Assembly: GCF_004135365.1 (NCBI RefSeq)
Contig: NZ_CP035492.1
Coordinates: 1,982,501-2,046,500 of the forward strand
Direction of reading: 5' to 3'
Source of the DNA: Paenibacillus protaetiae
GTDB taxonomy: Bacteria > Bacillota > Bacilli > Paenibacillales > Paenibacillaceae
Length of the DNA stretch: 64,000 nucleotides
Position numbers and translations under genes: made by a program. The notes under the pieces were generated by a model, which worked only from the letters and a program-made list of their open reading frames with translations, did not search any database and was not told where the DNA came from. Shown piece by piece: positions 15,801 through 23,975 of this stretch. Position 1 is the first letter of the stretch, and each line of letters opens with the position of its first letter.

Positions 15801-17279
15801 TTACGTCCCTTGCCTAATATCGCCGGCAATAACAGCGCTGCCTTGGATCGCTTTCGCCTTTTTTTTCAGATCGGCAGACAAGCGGGAAACCTGTTCCATG
15901 GTGATTTGTCCGCGTCCGCCGCATTTCAGCAGCGCAAGCGAAATCGACAGCCCGGACTGTCCGGCCGGCCGCCCTTCTCTGTCCGTTACAGCTTGCGCTT
16001 CCGCATCTTCATAAAAAAATGGGATCCCGTTGTCAAACTCCCGGATTAACGATTCACAGAAGCTCTCGGCTTCTGCGGTACTTAAAACCGCAATAAAATC
16101 GTCGCCGCCGACATGCCCGATAAAATCGCCCGGCATGCCGTAATCCGTGACCGCAGACTGCAGCAGCTCTGCCATGTAACGAATCACTTCGTCTCCCCGG
16201 GCAAAGCCATAACAATCGTTGTACCATTTAAAATAATCAATGTCCGCATACACGATCGAAAACGGCTCTCCGCTGCCCAGCTTTTTTTGCAGCTGTGACT
16301 GGATGCTCCAGTTACCCGGCAGGCCGGTAAGCGGATTGGCCGTCCGCGCCGCTTCCGTTCGGAGCGCCGTTATGCATTCCAGAATGGAGCGGATGGAAGC
16401 CGCACCCAGCAGCGGACCGCCAGCTCCTTGCGTAATGATGACGATGTCGTACATTTTGGCGTCATCCCTCGCCATCGCCAGCTGGGCAGCCTGTTCCACC
16501 GGCAGCTCTGCATCCACGATAAGCGGGCTTGCGTCCATCACCCGTGAAATTTCACGATTGGAATAAAGCGGCAGCCCGTACAAGCCGGATAGCAGCTGGT
16601 GCAGCTTTTCTTTCATCAAAAGGCCGACCGGCCGCATGCCGCTGACAATGATAGCTCCCTGCTCCGCGTTATGCGCTTGAAAAAAACCGGCCAGCTCATG
16701 AACCTTCTGGTTTGCTTGAAAAATCGGATAGGCTGCCGCCAAACGGCCGATGCCAAACGGCGAATCCGGATCCAGCGGAGGCTTACGAAAGGCTAGTCCC
16801 GGTTCGGAGCTTGCCGCCGTTTCTGCGTTCCGCCATACTTTGGCTTCTGCTTCGCGAATCCCTTTAAAAACGGCCGTCTCCGCCGATTCATCTCTTTTTG
16901 GATGCCGGATGGCAATCACCCCGGAACTAAAGGCTGAATCGAATGGAGAACCGGATTGATCATCCGGTTTGGACTCGCCAGGCCCGTTCCAGTCGCTTTC
17001 CGCTGCCTGCTTATAGAACATTTTTGCGCTGGATAACACTTGCTCGAGCTGCTTCTCCGGTTCCTTTGTCCCGCAAGCGAGAAAGAAATAACCGCAATCG
17101 TCCAAATGATGGCACCAGAACAGCTGCGGATGCTGCCTCGACCAGCGACGCAAAATCGTCCACCCGCGGGCATAATTGCCGCGCAGCTGAACAAACAGCA
17201 CGCCGACACAGCGGCCCTGCCGCCATCTGGCTTGAACTTCTCGTATTAATTTTTGATTCAGCAAGCCGAAATTGCTCAC
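15801..17279 (-). CDS. CBS-like/GGDEF diguanylate cyclase
   Basis: Predicted to make c-di-GMP. Three parts: an N-terminal 170-residue region of unknown fold; a CBS-like module at about 190-305 containing GLLMKEKLHQLL and MDASPLIVD; and the GGDEF domain from 312. The active loop is GGDDF (391-395), a tolerated variant. Substrate residues YADIDYFKWYND are present. The product-inhibition I-site RxxD should lie five residues before the loop but reads MPGD (382-385), so feedback control through it is probably lost. GTG start at 17279 with an AGAGG site. The same CBS-like module occurs in the proteins at 45193-46370 and 46513-46929. Confidence 0.88.
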   Translation of the reverse strand: MSNFGLLNQKLIREVQARWRQGRCVGVLFVQLRGNYARGWTILRRWSRQHPQLFWCHHLDDCGYFFLACGTKEPEKQLEQVLSSAKMFYKQAAESDWNGPGESKPDDQSGSPFDSAFSSGVIAIRHPKRDESAETAVFKGIREAEAKVWRNAETAASSEPGLAFRKPPLDPDSPFGIGRLAAAYPIFQANQKVHELAGFFQAHNAEQGAIIVSGMRPVGLLMKEKLHQLLSGLYGLPLYSNREISRVMDASPLIVDAELPVEQAAQLAMARDDAKMYDIVIITQGAGGPLLGAASIRSILECITALRTEAARTANPLTGLPGNWSIQSQLQKKLGSGEPFSIVYADIDYFKWYNDCYGFARGDEVIRYMAELLQSAVTDYGMPGDFIGHVGGDDFIAVLSTAEAESFCESLIREFDNGIPFFYEDAEAQAVTDREGRPAGQSGLSISLALLKCGGRGQITMEQVSRLSADLKKKAKAIQGSAVIAGDIRQGT

Positions 17280-17457
17280 AGCAATCGCCTCTGCATAAGG
17301 ACTTGTACTCCATTAAGGACAATCGTACCTGTTAAATGTGATGGGAGTTTCATAAATAAGTAAAATTCAAGTAAACAATGAGACTAAGGTCATGGGAGGT
17401 ACAAAAGCTGGCTTTGTCGAAAAACGTTAATTTCATGTAAATATTTCTTACACTTAA

Positions 17458-17469
17458 CTTAAATTTAAG
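17458..17469. promoter_or_regulatory. Perfect palindrome upstream of the 5'-nucleotidase promoter
   Basis: CTTAAATTTAAG is a 12-bp perfect palindrome ending 20 bases before the -35 box. It sits in an AT-rich stretch with TTACA/TTAACT-like hexamers (17448-17460) that recall PhoP sites. It is a possible activator or repressor site; the match is weak. Confidence 0.3.
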
Positions 17470-17489
17470 AGCACATATCTACCAAATTG

Positions 17490-17518
17490 TTTACATCAAT
17501 CCTACTCTATCATATAGT
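17490..17518 (+). promoter_or_regulatory. Sigma-A promoter of the SLH 5'-nucleotidase gene
   Basis: TTTACA (17490-17495), 17-base spacer, TATAGT (17513-17518). The start site would fall near 17525, some 40 bases before the ATG at 17565. The rest of the 285-base gap holds no gene. Confidence 0.6.
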
Positions 17519-17564
17519 TAAAAGTGTCAAATGCATTTCCAATATAAGGAGGCGTCAAAAAAAG

Positions 17565-19790
17565 ATGTTACAAGCTTACATGCAGCATACTTTCAAAACC
17601 TTCCTGGCATCGGCAGTCATCGTATCCGGACTAATTCCCGCTGTTTATTCCGCGCAAACGGCACATGCCGCAGAAGCGGACGACTTTTCCCTCCGCATTC
17701 TTCACACCAACGATACCCACGCTCATCTGGATAATATCGCCCGCCGTATGACCGCCATCGCTGCGGCCAAAAACGACAGTACCCTGCTGCTGGATGCAGG
17801 CGACGTATTTTCCGGGACATTGTACTTTAACCAATACAACGGCCTTGCCGACCTTTGGTTTATGAACAAAGCCGGCTACGATGCCATGACGTTCGGCAAC
17901 CATGAGTTCGACAAAGGCCCTGCTGTGCTTGCCGCTTTTATGAAAGAAGCCAAGTTTCCTTTCGTCAGCGCCAATATTGATTTTTCAAAGGATTCGAGCC
18001 TTGGAGGCGCGTACCACACAGCCATTGCCGACAAACCGACAAACGGGCAAATTTATCCTGCAATTATTAAAGAGGTGAATGGAGAGAAGGTTGGCATTTT
18101 CGGCCTGACGACGCCGGACACGGCTGTGTTATCCTCGCCTGGCGACAACATTACGTTTAAAGATTATGAAGCAAGCGCGGAAGCGACCGTTAAATCTCTT
18201 GAAGAAAAAGGTATCAACAAAATTATTGCGTTATCCCATCTGGGGTACACCGTTGACGAAGAGCTGGCCGATTCCGTACCAGGCATTGATGTTATTGTAG
18301 GCGGCCATTCGCATACGAAGCTCGATGCTCCGGAAGTACATAACGCCGACACGGAGCCTACCCTTATTGTGCAGACCGGCGAATACGGGCAATATTTGGG
18401 GCAATTGGACGTCAAATTCGACGATAACGGCGTGCTGACAAGCTGGGACGGCAAGCTGACTTCCATCGACGAGACCGATGCGGCAGGCAAATATGTCATT
18501 GCCGACAATAAAGAAGCGGCAGACAAGCTGGCTGAGCTGGCCAAACCGCTGGAAACACTGAAACAGACGGTCATCGGGAAGACCACGGTCGTGCTTGACG
18601 GGGAACGGGGTTCGGTCCGGAAGCAGGAAACAAATCTCGGTGACTTTACAGCTGACGGCATGCTGGCCAAAGTAAAAAGCATCGTGCATGAAACCGGCGT
18701 AAAAGGTTATGTGACCATTCAAAACGGTGGCGGCATCCGCGCTTCGCTGCCAGCCGGCGACATTACGCTTGGAGGCCTGCTGACCGTTATGCCGTTCGGC
18801 AACAATTTGACCGCGCTGAAGATGACCGGCGCCGAAATTACAGCAGCCCTTGAGAACGGCGTAAGCGGTGTGGAAACCGGCGAAGGACGGTTCCCGCAAG
18901 TTGCAGGCATGCGTTTCGCCTATGACTCCACGAAGCCCGGCGAAAAAATCGATTCCGTCACTGGCACCGTGACGCAAAACGGCAGCCGCATCCAAAAGGT
19001 CGAAATCAAAAACGAAGACGGCACTTATTCGCCAATTGATCCACAAGCGTATTACATCGTAGCTACCAACTCGTATATGGCTACAGGCGGCGACTTTTAC
19101 CGTTCGATGAAGCAGGCCCACGATGACGGGCGTTTCTATGAATTAAATCTGGTTGATTATGAAGTATTCAAAGACTACTTGGCATCGGCCGGCACCGTCA
19201 GCCAGCAGATCGAAGGCCGGATTACCGATCTGAAGGGCGCTTCGCTGCCCGGTCAAACGGCGGCATTCTCAGACATCCAAGGACACTGGGCTGCCGATGC
19301 AATTACAAAAGCAGCAGCGCTTGGGCTGGTTACCGGCTACACCGACGGCACCTTCAAGCCGGATAACACCATTACACGCGCCGAATTTGCCGTTATTGCA
19401 AGCCGCGGCTTGAAGCTTGGCGACACTTCCAGCGGATTCCCGTTCAAGGATGGCGAAGACATTCCAAGCTGGTCGAGAATCGCCGTCGGACAGCTGTTCT
19501 TGCTTGGCATCATCCAAGGTTATGAAGACAATACATTCCGTCCGTCCAATCCGGTGACACGGGAAGAGATGACCGTTATGGCCGCCCGCGGTTTGCAGCT
19601 TCAGATTGATCCGGCGGCCGTACCGAGCTTTACCGATGCCGGCAGCATTCATCAGTGGGCGAAACCTTACGTAGCCGCCGCTGAAAAAGCCGGTCTTCTT
19701 GACGGTATCGCAAACGGCAAGTTCAACGGCTCCGGTTACGCAACACGCGCTGAAGTGGTTACGCTGCTGCTTGCCGGCGCTGGCTTGTAA
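17565..19790 (+). CDS. SLH-anchored 5'-nucleotidase/cyclic phosphodiesterase
   Basis: A surface enzyme releasing phosphate and nucleosides from extracellular nucleotides. A signal peptide (cleavage near AHA, residue 35) is followed by a metallophosphatase with ILHTNDTHAHLDN, GDVFSG, GNHEFDKG and GGHSHTKLD metal ligands. The 5'-nucleotidase C-terminal domain (NGGGIRASLPAGDIT, TNSYMATGGD) comes next. Three SLH repeats (from about residue 565) each carry TRAE/TREE motifs, anchoring it to pyruvylated secondary wall polymer. The ATG at 17565 has an AAGGAGG site; the frame to 17487 is rejected because it crosses the promoter. It ends in a strong terminator. Confidence 0.93.
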   Translation: MLQAYMQHTFKTFLASAVIVSGLIPAVYSAQTAHAAEADDFSLRILHTNDTHAHLDNIARRMTAIAAAKNDSTLLLDAGDVFSGTLYFNQYNGLADLWFMNKAGYDAMTFGNHEFDKGPAVLAAFMKEAKFPFVSANIDFSKDSSLGGAYHTAIADKPTNGQIYPAIIKEVNGEKVGIFGLTTPDTAVLSSPGDNITFKDYEASAEATVKSLEEKGINKIIALSHLGYTVDEELADSVPGIDVIVGGHSHTKLDAPEVHNADTEPTLIVQTGEYGQYLGQLDVKFDDNGVLTSWDGKLTSIDETDAAGKYVIADNKEAADKLAELAKPLETLKQTVIGKTTVVLDGERGSVRKQETNLGDFTADGMLAKVKSIVHETGVKGYVTIQNGGGIRASLPAGDITLGGLLTVMPFGNNLTALKMTGAEITAALENGVSGVETGEGRFPQVAGMRFAYDSTKPGEKIDSVTGTVTQNGSRIQKVEIKNEDGTYSPIDPQAYYIVATNSYMATGGDFYRSMKQAHDDGRFYELNLVDYEVFKDYLASAGTVSQQIEGRITDLKGASLPGQTAAFSDIQGHWAADAITKAAALGLVTGYTDGTFKPDNTITRAEFAVIASRGLKLGDTSSGFPFKDGEDIPSWSRIAVGQLFLLGIIQGYEDNTFRPSNPVTREEMTVMAARGLQLQIDPAAVPSFTDAGSIHQWAKPYVAAAEKAGLLDGIANGKFNGSGYATRAEVVTLLLAGAGL

Positions 19791-19861
19791 GCTCGAGCTC
19801 GAACGCACCGTTTGGATTCGTGATACACTACAAATCGAATTCCAAACAGCCTATTAAACGT

Positions 19862-19909
19862 AAAGAAGCTTCCGGCCCGCTTACAGCGCGGATCAGAAGC
19901 TTCTTTTTT
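19862..19909 (+). terminator. Terminator of the 5'-nucleotidase gene
   Basis: AAAGAAGCTTC pairs with GAAGCTTCTTT across a 23-base internal arm and is followed by TTTT. Its A-rich opposite foot may also stop transcription of the convergent FhuF-like gene. Confidence 0.8.
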
Positions 19910-19962
19910 AGTTGGGCTGCGCTGCAGCAGCCTTTTTGCGCGCCTCCCAAGCAGCGCACACG

Positions 19963-20766
19963 TTATGGCGCAACAGCAGCAGCGGCAAGCAGCTGCTTGC
20001 TTCGCTCTTCCCGTTCGGCCGGCGTCATACGCGGGCACGTATAACATTTGCTCCCGTTCTCCCGGCGGTCATACATACAGCAGGATGACTGCAGCATCCA
20101 TTTCTCTTCGGGATTCAGCGGGTTCTCCACATACCGCGGAATATGCCGGAACGGGTTGCGCCTGACGTGAAACAGCTCCGGTTCAAGCCGCTCCGACAGT
20201 ACCCGGCTGTACTGCTCCAGCTTGTGAAGCATAGGCTCGCGCGGCACCAGCTGCTTGGCGAAATTTTTTAAAATCGTCAATTGGCCGCCGAATTGCTGCC
20301 AGATCGCTTCCGCCTTAAGGCCGGCGCCTTTTGCGACAGCTTCAACGGCAGGCGTAACCGTCCCGGCGAAATAAGCGCTCCATTTGTCCGCAAGAAACTG
20401 CTCCGGATCCCCCGCCGGAATCGGTTCGGTATGCAAAGCTTTTATTTTATAGCCAAGATGGGCATGATCGCCATGAATCTCCACTTGGTAGATTAAATGC
20501 TCCAGCGACAAATCGATAAACCGGTCGTATTGGACGGCAAACCAAAGCTGGATCAGGCTGAGCTTGCAAAGCGACGTTCCGATAAATGAAGCCGGGAGCG
20601 CATGCGAAAGCGCCTGAACCGCATTGCCGCTTTCTCGCAATGCCGCCTCCAGTGCGGCAGACTCCAGCAGCTGCGCTGCCTCCATTTGAAAGCTCGGGTC
20701 ATCAGCGCCTTCCGGCGACACATGTAAATACGTTCTAACGATCGTAAAATCAAACGGTGTTTCCAT
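19963..20766 (-). CDS. FhuF-like siderophore-iron reductase, [2Fe-2S] C-terminus
   Basis: Predicted to reduce ferric siderophores in the cytoplasm so that iron is released. The diagnostic feature is the C-terminal cysteine cluster SCCMYDRRENGSKCYTC, matching the CC-x10-C-x2-C iron-sulfur motif of FhuF. The first 200 residues are helical and resemble the FhuF/IucA C-terminal-type fold only loosely. At 267 residues it has the usual length. A Fur-like box lies 42 bases upstream of the ATG, supporting iron-repressed expression. It stands alone between two terminators, without a linked siderophore transporter. Confidence 0.8.
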   Translation of the reverse strand: METPFDFTIVRTYLHVSPEGADDPSFQMEAAQLLESAALEAALRESGNAVQALSHALPASFIGTSLCKLSLIQLWFAVQYDRFIDLSLEHLIYQVEIHGDHAHLGYKIKALHTEPIPAGDPEQFLADKWSAYFAGTVTPAVEAVAKGAGLKAEAIWQQFGGQLTILKNFAKQLVPREPMLHKLEQYSRVLSERLEPELFHVRRNPFRHIPRYVENPLNPEEKWMLQSSCCMYDRRENGSKCYTCPRMTPAEREERSKQLLAAAAVAP

Positions 20767-20807
20767 CCCTTTCCCCCGTCCTCCCTGTCCTTGACTGTTA
20801 TATTTTA

Positions 20808-20822
20808 TGATAACGATTCTCA
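20808..20822. promoter_or_regulatory. Fur box upstream of the FhuF-like gene
   Basis: TGATAACGATTCTCA fits the 7-1-7 Fur core TGATAAT-N-ATTATCA with three mismatches. Its position before an iron reductase gene makes it credible. Confidence 0.65.
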
Positions 20823-20878
20823 GTTATGCCGTCAATGAACAAGGAACAGCGGCATTTGAGCTGTTTCAATACATGACA

Positions 20879-20932
20879 GCAAAACTAAAAAACAGCCCTG
20901 GCACATATCCGTGGGCTGTTTTTTAGTTTTGC
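20879..20932. terminator. Strong bidirectional terminator
   Basis: A perfect 20-bp inverted repeat (20879-20898 and 20913-20932) with a 14-base loop and A6/T6 runs inside the arms. It ends the minus-strand membrane operon that starts at 25208 or earlier. Confidence 0.9.
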
Positions 20933-20954
20933 TGCTGCAAGATAAACAGCATCT

Positions 20955-21878
20955 TTACAGCTTGGCTGCCGGCTTGACCACGAAGGTGCCCGCCTTGCCT
21001 TTACCGTCGATCTCGATCGTATAGTTGCCGGGCTGCGGATTGTTGAGCAGAAAAATATTTTCACCCGGCTTCACATCGGCACTGAAGTTCAAGTCACTGG
21101 ATACGATCTTCAGTCCATTCCCCGCGCTCCCCTTGACATTAAATACGATTTTGATCATGGCATTCGCTTCAAATTCAGTTACCTTCGGCGCAAAACCTGC
21201 CCCGATGACATCAATTGTGGCGACCTGCATGTTGTTCTCGTCATCCATCACCGCAACCTGCATTTGCGGCAGCCCGATTTCACCCAGCTGCAGCTTGTCC
21301 TGAAGTACGATGATACTCGTGAATAGCACGACTGCACAAGCGGCCAGAACATAGCTGCTCCGGTATGAAGGTTTGCGAACTTGCAAAACTGCGGTACGGC
21401 GGCCGGATGTATTGCTGGCCATGCGGGCGCGCGGCTTGCCAGCCGGTGCGGTGCCGGTTGCAGTAGAAGCCCCGTCCGCTGTTCGTTGAATCAGAAAGGC
21501 AAGCATTACGAATAGCAGCGCCGTGATGAGAACAACCGTGCCGGAACTAAAGAACAAGCTGCCAAGCACAGTGCCGATTAATCCGGCGATTAGCCCTGCC
21601 AAGCCGCCGTTCACAGATGAATGCTGGCCGTACGCCAAGCCGCCCGAGGCGCCGGCAACCGCTCCGAAAAGAGCAGCGAGCGACAGCAGCCCGATGAACG
21701 GCATGTCGAAGGACTGCGCCAGTACAGCGCCGAAGGCAAGCCCGGCTGCGATCGCAGACAGAACAGCGCTTCGCAGGCCAACCCGTTTCAGCCGAACGGA
21801 TCTTTTTTGAAATCCAATGAAGTTGAAATAGAGCTCTATCAGCCCAATCATCATCAGGCTCCCGGCGTTAAACAGCAT
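20955..21878 (-). CDS. Membrane protein with C-terminal cupredoxin-like domain
   Basis: The last gene of the HupE/permease operon. About five hydrophobic helices occupy residues 5-135, a basic linker follows, then another helix (VLAACAVVLFTSIIVL). The C-terminal 100 residues form a beta-sandwich (VIGAGFAPKVTEFEANAMIKIVFN) like the cupredoxin_1 domains of EfeO-type proteins. The usual copper ligands (Cys/His/Met near the end) are not evident, so metal binding is doubtful. I prefer ATG 21878 because the upstream GACGGAG is nine bases away; ATG 21887 would abut it. Exact role unknown; context suggests metal handling. Confidence 0.65.
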   Translation of the reverse strand: MLFNAGSLMMIGLIELYFNFIGFQKRSVRLKRVGLRSAVLSAIAAGLAFGAVLAQSFDMPFIGLLSLAALFGAVAGASGGLAYGQHSSVNGGLAGLIAGLIGTVLGSLFFSSGTVVLITALLFVMLAFLIQRTADGASTATGTAPAGKPRARMASNTSGRRTAVLQVRKPSYRSSYVLAACAVVLFTSIIVLQDKLQLGEIGLPQMQVAVMDDENNMQVATIDVIGAGFAPKVTEFEANAMIKIVFNVKGSAGNGLKIVSSDLNFSADVKPGENIFLLNNPQPGNYTIEIDGKGKAGTFVVKPAAKL

Positions 21879-21894
21879 GTTATTCATCTCCGTC

Positions 21895-22827
21895 TCATTT
21901 CAATTTCTTGCCAAAGTCCCAATCCGGATAGATGTACGGAATGTCCGGCGAGTCCGCCGGTTCCGCGCTTTGGATCATCAACTTGATGACTTTCTGTCCA
22001 TGATAGGTCGTGCTTGCAATCGTACCCGTTAAGGTCAACCAAGTGTCGTTAGCGTAACTTGCCGCGTTATCTGCTTCCGCAATAATTCCATAAGGCGATA
22101 TATCTGCGATACAGTGCGTCATCGCCATCCGGCCGATAATCAGCTGATTAGCCGCCAGTTCGTTTTCCCGATACACAAATCCCCGAATTTGAAGCGTTTT
22201 GCCTTGAAAATTGTCAACAAACGTGTTCATCGCCTGCAGTTTCTCGATGAACCACTCGTCGGACATCACAATTTCGTCTTGCTTGTAAAGCAGCATGCCG
22301 AGCTTGGCGTAATCCCGGTTATACGTATCCGAGCGGAACAATTCCTTCAAATCGGAATTTTCAGCTGGGTCCACCTGCGCCAAATCAGCCGGCATCCCGC
22401 CTCCGGTAAAAACGCCCAGGTTCATGCCTTTGTTGTGAGCCAATGAACCCGCAAACGCTTCGTTTGGCAGCAAAAGGCCGAGCAGCACCGGCAAAATAAA
22501 CAAGCCGTAGATTAACCCATTCTTGACAGGGCTGCCAGTCGGCTCATGGCTGTGACCATGGCCTTCATCATGTCCATGGTCGTGCTCCGAACGGCATGCG
22601 CACGCGGCGGCGGGAACTTTGAACGAACGGAAGAGCAGATACAACTGGCCGAGCATGAACAGCGCCATGCAAACGGCCGCAAGGTCAACGTATTTCACAA
22701 GCTGGGGTGCGATAAAAAGCAAAATTTGCCCCGTGGCCGACAAATAAACGATATAAGCTGTCAAACCTAGCAAAATCGCCAATCGTATCAGATTGTGAAG
22801 CAATGGAGCGATCCCGCTCTTCTTCAT
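21895..22827 (-). CDS. TIGR03943-family membrane protein (YcgQ-like)
   Basis: Partner of the DUF318 permease encoded just upstream. Several N-terminal helices are interrupted by a His-rich loop (SEHDHGHDEGHGHSHEP) after ACAC, a likely Zn/Ni-type metal-binding stretch. The extracytoplasmic C-terminal half contains a conserved Cys in MAMTHCIADI and beta-rich segments (LQIRGFVYRE, WLTLTGTI). The ATG at 22827 has AAAGGA at good distance; an ATG at 22845 overlaps the permease stop (TAATG) and is the alternative. Spacing of the operon genes is -3 to 17 bases, so they form one unit. Function in B. subtilis relatives is not defined. Confidence 0.8.
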   Translation of the reverse strand: MKKSGIAPLLHNLIRLAILLGLTAYIVYLSATGQILLFIAPQLVKYVDLAAVCMALFMLGQLYLLFRSFKVPAAACACRSEHDHGHDEGHGHSHEPTGSPVKNGLIYGLFILPVLLGLLLPNEAFAGSLAHNKGMNLGVFTGGGMPADLAQVDPAENSDLKELFRSDTYNRDYAKLGMLLYKQDEIVMSDEWFIEKLQAMNTFVDNFQGKTLQIRGFVYRENELAANQLIIGRMAMTHCIADISPYGIIAEADNAASYANDTWLTLTGTIASTTYHGQKVIKLMIQSAEPADSPDIPYIYPDWDFGKKLK

Positions 22828-22844
22828 GTCGATTTTTCCTTTCA

Positions 22845-23963
22845 TTACAAAATGAATTGCCCGAGCACCCAAGTACCGGCGTAAACCATTACGATGACTA
22901 ACGAGCCGTAAAGCAACACGAACCGCGGCTTGAACACCGCCGACATCATTAGCACCCCTTTCAGATTCAGCATCGGACCAAGTACCATAAACGCAATAAG
23001 CGCGCCGGACGAGAACGTAGCGGTGAAAGACTGTGCAACAAACGCATCCGATGTGGAACAAAGCGACAGTAGGAAACCTAGCCCCATCATGATGAGGTTT
23101 GACCCAGCCGGGCCGTGGCCGAGCGTTTCCAAATTATCGCGAGTGACGAAGGCTTGAAGCACCCCGACCAGCAAAGCGCCGATCAGCAAATATTTCCCCA
23201 TGGAAAAAAACTCGCCGATGGAATGGCTCATAGCATCTGTCAGCTTGCTTATGCCTCGGACAGCCAACCCGCGGGGAGGAGCTGATTCATTGGAGTGGCT
23301 GTCAGCGTCGTTATGGTTATGTGCATGATCATGTGCATGGCTGTGTACGTGGTCATGAGCGTGGTCATGAGCGTGGCCATGGCCTTTCCCTTCGCCTTCA
23401 ATCGGTTTTAACTGGTCCGTTTTTACGAAACGGTGAATGATTAAGCCTACGGCAATCGCCGTCAAAAACGCCAGTCCCATCCGCGACCAGACAATCTCCG
23501 GCTTGTTCCGGAACGCTGTAAGCGTGGACCAGAAAACGATCGGGTTCAATATCGGGCCAACTACGAGGAACGTCGTTGCCGTGTAAAGCGGCATTCCCTT
23601 TGAAATAAGCCTGCGGATCGCAGGCACCATGCCACATTCGCAAATCGGAAAGATGATGCCGATAAAGCTGGCTGCAACGATACCGAAAAATGGATTGCGC
23701 GGAATAAGACGCCGAATCATCCGTTCCGGAACGAATACCTCGAGTATCGCTGAAACAATGACGCCGATGAGCATGAAAGGCAGCGCTTCGATGACAACGC
23801 TAATGAACATCATTTTGGCAATTTGCAGCTTCTGGTTATGCAAAATGACTCCAGGCGACACTTTCGAAAGCAGGTACAGCCCGACAATCATCGCGATAGA
23901 AACAGCAGCAAGAAGGTTGCTGCTCCCGCGCCGCTGCTTGGCGGCTGTTGTGGTCGTTTGCAT
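22845..23963 (-). CDS. DUF318/ArsP-type permease with His-rich loop (YcgR-like)
   Basis: A permease of the ArsP/DUF318 family with about eight helices in two halves. FPICECGMVP in the first half and SLCSTSDAFVAQ in the second contain the conserved Cys-bearing membrane motifs. The central cytoplasmic loop is very rich in His and Asp (a run beginning KGHGHAHDHAHD), suggesting metal capture or regulation. ArsP relatives export organoarsenicals, but the pairing with a TIGR03943 protein and HupE rather than ars genes argues for another substrate, possibly a divalent metal. Starts 12 bases after the HupE-like stop with GGGGGA as ribosome site. Confidence 0.82.
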   Translation of the reverse strand: MQTTTTAAKQRRGSSNLLAAVSIAMIVGLYLLSKVSPGVILHNQKLQIAKMMFISVVIEALPFMLIGVIVSAILEVFVPERMIRRLIPRNPFFGIVAASFIGIIFPICECGMVPAIRRLISKGMPLYTATTFLVVGPILNPIVFWSTLTAFRNKPEIVWSRMGLAFLTAIAVGLIIHRFVKTDQLKPIEGEGKGHGHAHDHAHDHVHSHAHDHAHNHNDADSHSNESAPPRGLAVRGISKLTDAMSHSIGEFFSMGKYLLIGALLVGVLQAFVTRDNLETLGHGPAGSNLIMMGLGFLLSLCSTSDAFVAQSFTATFSSGALIAFMVLGPMLNLKGVLMMSAVFKPRFVLLYGSLVIVMVYAGTWVLGQFIL

Positions 23964-23975
23964 AATTCGATCCCC

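Noticed and set aside
18231-19121. Long minus-strand frame (296 codons) inside the 5'-nucleotidase gene
   Set aside because: It lies antisense to a clear SLH 5'-nucleotidase and shows no known motif.
22545-23400. His-rich repeats as CRISPR or satellite-like DNA
   Set aside because: The repetition comes from codons of His-Asp/His-Gly protein loops.
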